Made by a program: the position numbers and the translations under genes. DNA of 11,129 nucleotides, from the NCBI GenBank assembly GCA_945897655.1, contig CAMDHB010000081.1, forward strand, positions 1 to 11,129, written 5' to 3'. The notes beneath the pieces were generated by a model. That model was given only the letters and a program-made list of their open reading frames with translations, did not search any database and was not told where the DNA came from. Within the stretch, counting starts at the first letter, position 1. The number at the start of each line of letters is the position of its first letter. This DNA comes from Pseudorhodobacter antarcticus. GTDB taxonomy: Bacteria > Pseudomonadota > Alphaproteobacteria > Rhodobacterales > Rhodobacteraceae. Positions 6,199-11,129 of the stretch are shown one piece after another.

Positions 6199-6768
6199 AT
6201 GGTGGGCACGACCTTGCTGGTTCCGGGGCTTGAGGGGACGGGAGACGGCCATTGGATGCAATGGTGGCTGGAGCAGGACGCGGCGGCCGTGGCGGTGCAG
6301 TTCACCGATCTGGGCGACCCGGTTCCGGCGGCAATGGCCGTGGAACTGGCCGAGGCGGTGCTGGCCAACCCCGGTGCGGTTTTGGTTGGGCACTCGCTGG
6401 GGGCGATCCTGATGGCGCAGGTTCTGGCGGAATGGCCGGGTCTGCCGGTGGCGGGGGCCCTGCTTGTGGCCCCGGCGGACCCAGGCCTGCACCCGCGCCT
6501 GCACCGCTTTGCCCCGTTGAGCCAAAGGCCCCTGCCCGTGCCCGCCCTTGCCGCCCTGTCGCAGAACGACCCGGTCATGGGCATGGACACCGGCCGCGCG
6601 CTGGCCCGGGCCTGGGGTGCCCGCGTGATTGATCTGGGGCAGGCGGGCCATGTGGACCGCGCCTCGGGGCATGGGCCCTGGCCCATCGGGATGGCGCTGC
6701 GGGATGCGGTGTTGCAGCCCGGTGTCGGGTTGTCGGGCAGGCCGGGGCTGATCCGGGCTGCCGAGTGA
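6199..6768 (+). CDS. RBBP9/YdeN-like alpha/beta serine hydrolase
   Basis: The 189-residue product is a small single-domain alpha/beta hydrolase of the RBBP9/YdeN family. It opens with the family motif VPGLEGTGDGHWMQWW (8-23). The catalytic triad can be read directly: S66 in GHSLG, D124 in SQNDPV, and H151 in AGHVDRASGHGPWP, which matches the family's GH-x-N/D-x-x-SG-x-G-x-WP pattern. No signal peptide is seen, so it is probably cytoplasmic. The natural substrate is unknown; characterised relatives hydrolyse small esters. Start choice is uncertain among ATG 6199 (chosen), GTG 6202, which is better spaced from GGGAGG at 6191-6196, and GTG 6181. The protein extends about 15 Gly/Arg-rich residues beyond the last helix. 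The gene has its own promoter-like region and lies 132 bp before the tRNA. Confidence 0.9.
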   Translation: MVGTTLLVPGLEGTGDGHWMQWWLEQDAAAVAVQFTDLGDPVPAAMAVELAEAVLANPGAVLVGHSLGAILMAQVLAEWPGLPVAGALLVAPADPGLHPRLHRFAPLSQRPLPVPALAALSQNDPVMGMDTGRALARAWGARVIDLGQAGHVDRASGHGPWPIGMALRDAVLQPGVGLSGRPGLIRAAE

Positions 6769-6833
6769 GTGCCGGGCGCATTGTGCGCAGGCAACGTGCG
6801 TTTTCCACTTGCGCCTGCCCGCAGCCGCCCCTA

Positions 6834-6888
6834 AACACCGCTCCACAACGCGCCCAGCGGTGTTGAGGTTGATGAGGCGGAAACGCCT
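6834..6888 (+). repeat. Two hairpins between the hydrolase gene and tRNA-Ala
   Basis: A perfect nine-base inverted repeat, AACACCGCT (6834-6842) and AGCGGTGTT (6856-6864), has a 13-base loop. It is followed by AGGCG-GAAA-CGCCT (6875-6888), a five-pair stem with a GNRA-type GAAA tetraloop, ending 12 bases before the tRNA. The first may terminate or stabilise the hydrolase transcript, although no T run follows it on the plus strand. The second falls where the tRNA promoter or leader should be. No clear -35/-10 pair was seen for the tRNA. Confidence 0.5.
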
Positions 6889-6900
6889 GATGGCTGAAAT

Positions 6901-6976
<76 letters not shown>

Positions 6977-6980
6977 ACCA

Positions 6981-7016
6981 CCCGAAAACACAAGTGATTT
7001 TCTTGATGTGTTTGGG
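6981..7016 (+). terminator. Hairpin in the 3' trailer of tRNA-Ala
   Basis: AAACACA (6986-6992) pairs with TGTGTTT (7007-7013), and after a two-base GA bulge CCC (6981-6983) pairs with GGG (7014-7016), giving ten pairs. It begins four bases after the encoded CCA. No T run follows, but the loop contains TTTTCTT. It could be the transcript end or a processing structure. Confidence 0.45.
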
Positions 7017-7217
7017 CTGCGGCGGGCATTTGGCCTGTGCTTTGCCGATGACAAGGCGTTTGTCAGAACGCACCTGGGGCCTGTTTTGCCAGATCGCCCG
7101 AAATTCCCGCAATCGTGGTGCTGGTGACGGTTTTTTCCGCTGTTTCGCCGCGACAGAACCCGGCAGTTGAAGAACCCGAATCGTGAGGGCGGGCCAATCG
7201 CATTGACCAAATGGAAA

Positions 7218-7276
7218 AATCGGGCCACGCTGCAGTGAAGGCATGCCGTTTGAGGCGTGCGGGCTTTGGCCCGATT
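7218..7276 (+). promoter_or_regulatory. Two-level hairpin in the presumed leader of the pot operon
   Basis: A perfect ten-base inverted repeat, AATCGGGCCA (7218-7227) and TGGCCCGATT (7267-7276), encloses 39 bases. Within it, GCATGCC (7241-7247) pairs with GGCGTGC (7254-7260), with one G-U pair and a six-base loop GTTTGA. CACGC (7226-7230) could instead pair with GCGTG (7255-7259), so two exclusive folds exist. The structure ends 24 bases before the potA ATG. It matches no riboswitch class I can name; attenuation, an operator-like palindrome or a protein site are all possible. Confidence 0.5.
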
Positions 7277-7300
7277 GATCCCGGGGGTAGTGGCCGTTAG

Positions 7301-8359
7301 ATGAGTGGTGCAGTCGATATCCGGGGCGTGGCCAAGGTTTTTGGCACATTTACGGCGCTGCAGCGCGTGTCGCTGTCGATCGAGGATAACGAGTTTTTCA
7401 CGCTGCTGGGGCCGTCGGGCTGTGGCAAGACCACTCTGCTGCGCCTGATTGCGGGGTTTGAGACGGTGACCGAGGGGGAAATTCTGCTCTTTGGCCAGAA
7501 CATCGCCAATCTGGAACCGAACCAGCGCCCGGTGAACACGGTGTTTCAGCAGTACGCGCTGTTTCCGCATATGTCGGTTCTGGAGAACGTCGCCTTTGGG
7601 CTGAAGATGAAGGGCATGGACGCGCCCAGCCGGACGAAGCGGGCGGGCGAGATGCTGGAAATGGTGCATCTGTCCGATTTCGCCAACCGCGCCCCGGCGC
7701 AACTGTCGGGCGGTCAGCAGCAGCGGGTGGCACTGGCCCGGGCGTTGGCGCCGCAGCCCAAGGTGTTGTTGCTGGACGAACCGCTGTCGGCGCTGGATCT
7801 GAAGCTGCGTCAGGCGATGCGGTTGGAGTTGAAGCAGCTGCAGCAGGACACCGGGATTACCTTCATCTTCGTGACCCATGATCAGGAAGAGGCGCTGACG
7901 ATGTCGAACCGCATCGCGGTGATGCGCGCGGGTCAGGTGCAGCAGATCGGCACCCCGCGCGAGATTTATGAGGCACCGGTCAACCGCTTTGTCGCTGATT
8001 TCATTGGTGAGACGAATTTGCTGGAGGTTGACGTGGCCGCGATTGTGGACGGTCAGGCGCAGGTCGTCTTGCCGGGCGGGTTTCAGATCACCTGCCCCAG
8101 TGCGACGGCCGAGGCGGGGCGGCATCATCTGTCGATAAGGCCGGAACGGATGACGCTGGTTCCGGTGGGGTCGGGGTTGGAGGCGACGGTGCAGAATATC
8201 GTCTATCTGGGCACTGATTTGCAGGTGATGGTGCGGCTGGACGGTGGGGCCGACATGCAGTTGCGGATCCAGAACGCGGCGCGGGTTCAGGTGCCAGCCC
8301 CAGGCACGCGCGTGGGTCTGCATCTGGAGGAGGGCGCGGCGCGCCTGTTGGCCGACTGA
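7301..8359 (+). CDS. potA: Polyamine ABC transporter ATP-binding protein PotA
   Basis: The 352-residue ATPase energises import of spermidine/putrescine or a related solute through the PotB/PotC permeases at the inner membrane face. All ABC motifs are present: Walker A GPSGCGKTT (37-45), Q-loop VFQQYALFPHMSV (81-93), signature LSGGQQQR (135-142), Walker B VLLLDEPLSALD (155-166) and the switch His in FVTHDQEEA (H193). The C-terminal ~115 residues form the TOBE-type regulatory domain (LSIRPERMTL, then strands to LHLEEGAARLLAD). The start ATG 7301 gives the usual N-terminus but has only a weak GGGGG upstream. It is the first gene of the operon, and its stop overlaps the next start by one base (TGATG), implying translational coupling. 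The Pot assignment rests on gene order and on the partner proteins; other polyamine-type substrates cannot be excluded. Confidence 0.93.
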   Translation: MSGAVDIRGVAKVFGTFTALQRVSLSIEDNEFFTLLGPSGCGKTTLLRLIAGFETVTEGEILLFGQNIANLEPNQRPVNTVFQQYALFPHMSVLENVAFGLKMKGMDAPSRTKRAGEMLEMVHLSDFANRAPAQLSGGQQQRVALARALAPQPKVLLLDEPLSALDLKLRQAMRLELKQLQQDTGITFIFVTHDQEEALTMSNRIAVMRAGQVQQIGTPREIYEAPVNRFVADFIGETNLLEVDVAAIVDGQAQVVLPGGFQITCPSATAEAGRHHLSIRPERMTLVPVGSGLEATVQNIVYLGTDLQVMVRLDGGADMQLRIQNAARVQVPAPGTRVGLHLEEGAARLLAD

Positions 8360-9279
8360 TGGCAGGTCCGGGCACAAACGCACCGCAGGGCGAGGCGAGT
8401 TTTCGCAACATCCGCGTGCAGTTGTTGCTGCCAACCTGGGCGATGATCGGCATCTTCCTGTTGCTGCCCGTGCTGTTGATGGCCGTTTATTCCTTTTTGA
8501 CCAAGGAAATGCGCGGCGGTGTGATCTGGGAATTTTCGCTGGCGGCCTATGACCAGTTTTTCGTCAACCGGGGGCTGTTTGGCGACGAGCCTGCGACGCT
8601 GGAATGGACCTATATCGCGGTGTTCTGGCGGTCGATCGTGCAGGCGCTGGTGGCGACAGCGCTGTGTCTGGCCATCGGCTTTCCGACGGCATGGTTCATC
8701 GCGACACGGCCTGTGGCGACGCGGGGGGTGTGGCTGTTCCTGATCACGGTGCCCTATTGGGTGAACCTGCTGATCCGCACGGTATCGCTGCGCTTTTTGA
8801 TCCGCGAAAACGGGCCGCTGAATGAGGGGTTATTGGCGTTGGGGGTGATTTCGGAGCCGTTGGCGATGATCAACACCAATTTCGCGGTGCAGTTGGGGCT
8901 GTTTTACAGCTATCTGCCGTTCATGGTGCTGCCGATCTATGCCGCCGTCGAACGCTATAACTTTGCCCTGTCTGAGGCGGCAGCTGACCTTTATGCCAGC
9001 CGCTGGACCACGCTGCGCGAGATTGTGTTGCCGATTGTGAAGCCGGGCATCATTGCGGGGTGCCTGTTGGTGTTCGTGCCATCGCTCGGGGCGTTTCTGG
9101 CGCCGAACCTGTTGGGCGGGGCCAAGAATTTCATGATCGGCTCGCTGATCGAGGAGCAGTTCAAGAAGTCACTGGGCAACTGGCCCTTTGGGGCGGCGGT
9201 GTCGATGATCCTGATGAGTTTGGTTCTGATCCTGCTGCTTTTGTACGCCCGCAACGCCTCCAAAAGCGAGGTGCGCTGA
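8359..9279 (+). CDS. potB: Polyamine ABC transporter permease PotB
   Basis: A 306-residue inner-membrane permease, one of the two pore subunits of the transporter. It has about six membrane segments, starting at VQLLLPTWAMIGIFLLLPVLLMA (20-42), and a sizeable periplasmic loop after the first. The cytoplasmic EAA loop that contacts PotA is EAAADLYASRWTTLREIVLPIVKPG (206-230). The motif PYWVNLLIRT (132-141) and the GAFLAPNLLGG segment are typical of PotB-type permeases. The N-terminal ~18 residues are polar. The start shares an A with the potA stop (TGATG), and its own stop overlaps the potC start in the same way, so the three are almost certainly translated from one message. Confidence 0.93.
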   Translation: MAGPGTNAPQGEASFRNIRVQLLLPTWAMIGIFLLLPVLLMAVYSFLTKEMRGGVIWEFSLAAYDQFFVNRGLFGDEPATLEWTYIAVFWRSIVQALVATALCLAIGFPTAWFIATRPVATRGVWLFLITVPYWVNLLIRTVSLRFLIRENGPLNEGLLALGVISEPLAMINTNFAVQLGLFYSYLPFMVLPIYAAVERYNFALSEAAADLYASRWTTLREIVLPIVKPGIIAGCLLVFVPSLGAFLAPNLLGGAKNFMIGSLIEEQFKKSLGNWPFGAAVSMILMSLVLILLLLYARNASKSEVR

Positions 9280-10091
9280 TGGCGCTGCGGTCGGTGCGGC
9301 ATTATCCGGGGTTTGCGGGCGTGGCGGTGCTGTGCCTGACGATCCTCTATGTGCCGCTGATTGTGGTGATGATCTATTCCTTCAACGCCTCCACCTCGAT
9401 CACCAATTGGGGTGGGTTTTCGCTTCGGTGGTACGGCGAGGTGTTTACCGGGCCTGATGCACCAAGGTTCAAGGCGGCGGCGTGGAATTCGTTGACGATT
9501 GCGGTGCTGGCATCCGGCATTTCGACGGTGATTGCCACGGCGGCGGCGCTGGCCATGTTGCGGGCGGGGGCGTTTCGGGGGCGGTCGCTGACCTTCGCGC
9601 TGATCAACCTGCCGCTGATGGTGCCTGAAATTGTCATCGCCGTCTCAACCCTGATCTTTTTCACCATGATCAGCTTTCAGACCGGGTATCTGACCATCCT
9701 GATCGCCCATATCACCTTCTGCATCCCCTTTGCCTATCTGCCCATCGCGGCCCGGTTGCAGGGCATCGACGGCAGTTATGAGGCGGCGGCGCGGGACCTG
9801 TATGCCACCCGGGCGCAGGCGTTCTTTCTGGTGTTGCTGCCGCTGATGGCGCCGGGGGTCATATCGGGGGCGCTGCTCGCGTTCATCATCAGTCTGGATG
9901 ATTTCATCATAACCAACTTCGTCAAGGGGGCGGGGATGGAGACGCTGCCCACGGCGATTTACGGGTCGGTCAAGCAGGGCATCAAGCCGGGGATCATGGC
10001 GATATCCACGATGATGCTGGCCGTCTCGATCCTGTTTGTGACATTATCCTACCTCATCAACCGCAAGGGCCGACCGGTCACTTCGGGCTAA
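9279..10091 (+). CDS. potC: Polyamine ABC transporter permease PotC
   Basis: A 270-residue partner permease to PotB. The first membrane segment is at about 11-33 (VAVLCLTILYVPLIVVMIYSF), followed by the periplasmic loop with FSLRWYGEVF, usual in PotC-type proteins. The EAA loop is EAAARDLYATRAQAFFLVLLPLMAP (168-192), and FIISLDDFIITNFVKG (202-217) is the conserved segment after it. ATG 9279 was chosen over upstream in-frame starts because GCGAGG lies about seven bases before it, it overlaps the potB stop by one base, and the resulting length matches the family. An extension back to 9060 would only translate potB sequence in another frame. The gene is followed after 24 bp by the binding-protein gene. 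Confidence 0.94.
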   Translation: MALRSVRHYPGFAGVAVLCLTILYVPLIVVMIYSFNASTSITNWGGFSLRWYGEVFTGPDAPRFKAAAWNSLTIAVLASGISTVIATAAALAMLRAGAFRGRSLTFALINLPLMVPEIVIAVSTLIFFTMISFQTGYLTILIAHITFCIPFAYLPIAARLQGIDGSYEAAARDLYATRAQAFFLVLLPLMAPGVISGALLAFIISLDDFIITNFVKGAGMETLPTAIYGSVKQGIKPGIMAISTMMLAVSILFVTLSYLINRKGRPVTSG

Positions 10092-10115
10092 CACAACCCA
10101 ACAAGGAGACTTCGC

Positions 10116-11129
10116 ATGACACGTTTTCTGACTGCTACATCAGCCCTGTGCCTGCTGGCCGGGGCCGCACAGGCCGAGGGCAATCTTTCGATCTATCACT
10201 GGTTTGAATACATCCCGCAGGAATTGCTGGACAAATTCTCGGCTGAAACCGGCATCACGGTGACGATGGACACCTATGACAGCAACGAGGCGATGCTGGC
10301 CAGCCTGAAGGCGGGCAAGATGGGGCAGTATGACGTGGCAGTGCCGGGCGATTACATGGTGGCCATCATGGCGGGTGAGGGGCTCTTGGACACCTTTGCC
10401 CCCGCTGACCTGGCCAACTTTGGCAACATCGCCCCGCAGTGGATGGATGTGCCGTTCGATCCGGGTCGGCAATCGTCGATCCCGTATCAGTGGGGGTCGA
10501 CTTCCTTTGCCGTCAATCTGGATGCCTATTCGGGCGACATCAGTTCGCTGTCGACAATCTTCAACCCGCCGGAGGAGTTGAAGGGCAAGATCAACGTGCT
10601 GGACAGCCAGGGCGAGGTTCTGGTGCTGGGGTCGCTTTATCTGGGCATTCCCCAGTGCAGCACCGACAAGGCGCAGTTGAAGGCGCTGTCGGACATGCTG
10701 GTGGCGGCCAAGGCGAACTGGGCCAGCTTTGGGTCGGATACGGCCAAGGATGTGCTGGTGTCGGGCGATGCCTCGGCGGGCATGATCTATAACGGCTTTG
10801 CCGCCAAGGCCAAGGCTGAGGGGGCCAATATTCAGTACGTCTATCCCAAGGAAGGGCACGTGGTCTGGATGGACAACGTCGTTCTGCTGAAGGACGCACC
10901 CAACCGGGACAACGCGCTGAAATTCATGAACTTCCTGCTTGATCCCGAGAACGCGGCCGCGGTCACCAACTATGCCGCCTATAGTTCGGGTGTGACCGGG
11001 GTCGAGCCGTTCCTGCTGGACGAGATCAAGAACAGCCCCGAAACCAACCCGCCTGCCGATGCGGCACCGGGCAGTTTCATCACCGTGTGCGATGCGGAAA
11101 CGCAGGCGCTGTATGACGCGATCTGGATC
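10116..11129 (+). CDS. potD: Polyamine-binding periplasmic protein PotD, 3' end cut by window edge
   Basis: This periplasmic binding protein delivers substrate to PotBC. AAGGAG (10103-10108) is seven bases before ATG 10116, the best ribosome site of the operon, fitting the need for excess binding protein. A signal peptide is clear (RFLTATSALCLLAGAAQA, residues 3-20, cut before EG); C12 is not in a lipobox. The 338 visible residues lack about 20-25 from the end. Polyamine-site motifs known from E. coli PotD are kept: YHWFEYIP (27-34, W29), YDSNEAM, SIPYQWGST and VWMD (W251, D253). The position of the PotD Trp in MIWNG is Tyr here (MIYNG, Y225). Two cysteines of the mature chain, C181 and C325, might form a disulfide. 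Substrate choice between spermidine, putrescine or others is not decided by these residues alone. Confidence 0.9.
   Translation, partial: MTRFLTATSALCLLAGAAQAEGNLSIYHWFEYIPQELLDKFSAETGITVTMDTYDSNEAMLASLKAGKMGQYDVAVPGDYMVAIMAGEGLLDTFAPADLANFGNIAPQWMDVPFDPGRQSSIPYQWGSTSFAVNLDAYSGDISSLSTIFNPPEELKGKINVLDSQGEVLVLGSLYLGIPQCSTDKAQLKALSDMLVAAKANWASFGSDTAKDVLVSGDASAGMIYNGFAAKAKAEGANIQYVYPKEGHVVWMDNVVLLKDAPNRDNALKFMNFLLDPENAAAVTNYAAYSSGVTGVEPFLLDEIKNSPETNPPADAAPGSFITVCDAETQALYDAIWI

Larger units (their letters stand above)
6977..7300. other. Gene-free 324-bp spacer between tRNA-Ala and the pot operon
   Basis: No coding region with a credible start, codon usage or family motif was found on either strand. 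The left end holds the tRNA trailer hairpin. A small stem, GACAA/TTGTC (7050-7054/7060-7064), lies inside. TTGACC at 7203-7208 is -35-like but lacks a convincing -10. The right end carries the long hairpin at 7218-7276. The region from about 7065 to 7200 shows nothing I can interpret. The spacer should contain the promoter and leader of the transporter operon. Confidence 0.7.

Noticed and set aside
9060..9278. Upstream extension of potC
   Set aside because: It would translate the 3' part of potB in another frame; the start at 9279 has a ribosome site, a TGATG overlap and the correct family length.
10140..10859. Minus-strand frame inside the potD region
   Set aside because: The plus strand encodes a full signal peptide and PotD motifs with a strong ribosome site; the minus frame has no recognisable features.

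Overview
The window is GC-rich, densely coded DNA that looks like the chromosome of an alphaproteobacterium, most likely a Rhodobacteraceae member. The clues are codon usage strongly biased to G/C third positions, a TIGR02300/FYDLN-acid family protein (typical of Alphaproteobacteria), and the overall gene set. I see no insertion sequence, phage gene, CRISPR array, rRNA or origin. The assignment is from general knowledge, not from a search.

Layout from left to right. (1) A minus-strand glutamine-dependent NAD+ synthetase gene, nadE, is cut off at its 3' end by the left edge (1-1378). (2) A divergent plus-strand gene encodes a secreted protein made almost only of 19 MORN units (1513-2943). (3) Convergent to it, overlapping by 44 bp, is an integral-membrane acyltransferase-3 gene (2900-4054, minus). 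Upstream of that on the same strand are an FCD-type GntR regulator (4178-4828) and a YgjP/DUF45-type zinc metallopeptidase (4906-5586). (4) Divergent from the peptidase is the small acidic TIGR02300 protein (5729-6058), followed by a good intrinsic terminator, then a small RBBP9/YdeN-like serine hydrolase (6199-6768). (5) A complete tRNA-Ala(GGC) gene with encoded CCA lies at 6901-6976. (6) After a 324-bp gene-free stretch containing a strong two-level hairpin comes a potABCD-type polyamine ABC transporter operon (7301 to the right edge). It consists of an ATPase, two permeases and a periplasmic binding protein; the last is cut by the window end.

The pot genes form one tight unit: A/B and B/C overlap by one base (TGATG), and C/D are 24 bp apart with a strong Shine-Dalgarno before potD. 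Together they would import spermidine/putrescine or a related cation. The other genes are separate housekeeping or poorly characterised units with no evident shared pathway. I found no convincing multi-gene novel system. The items most worth a second look are the long MORN array with its phase slip, the hairpin leader of the pot operon, the GntR protein with exchanged metal-ligand residues, and the operator-like palindrome over the hydrolase promoter.
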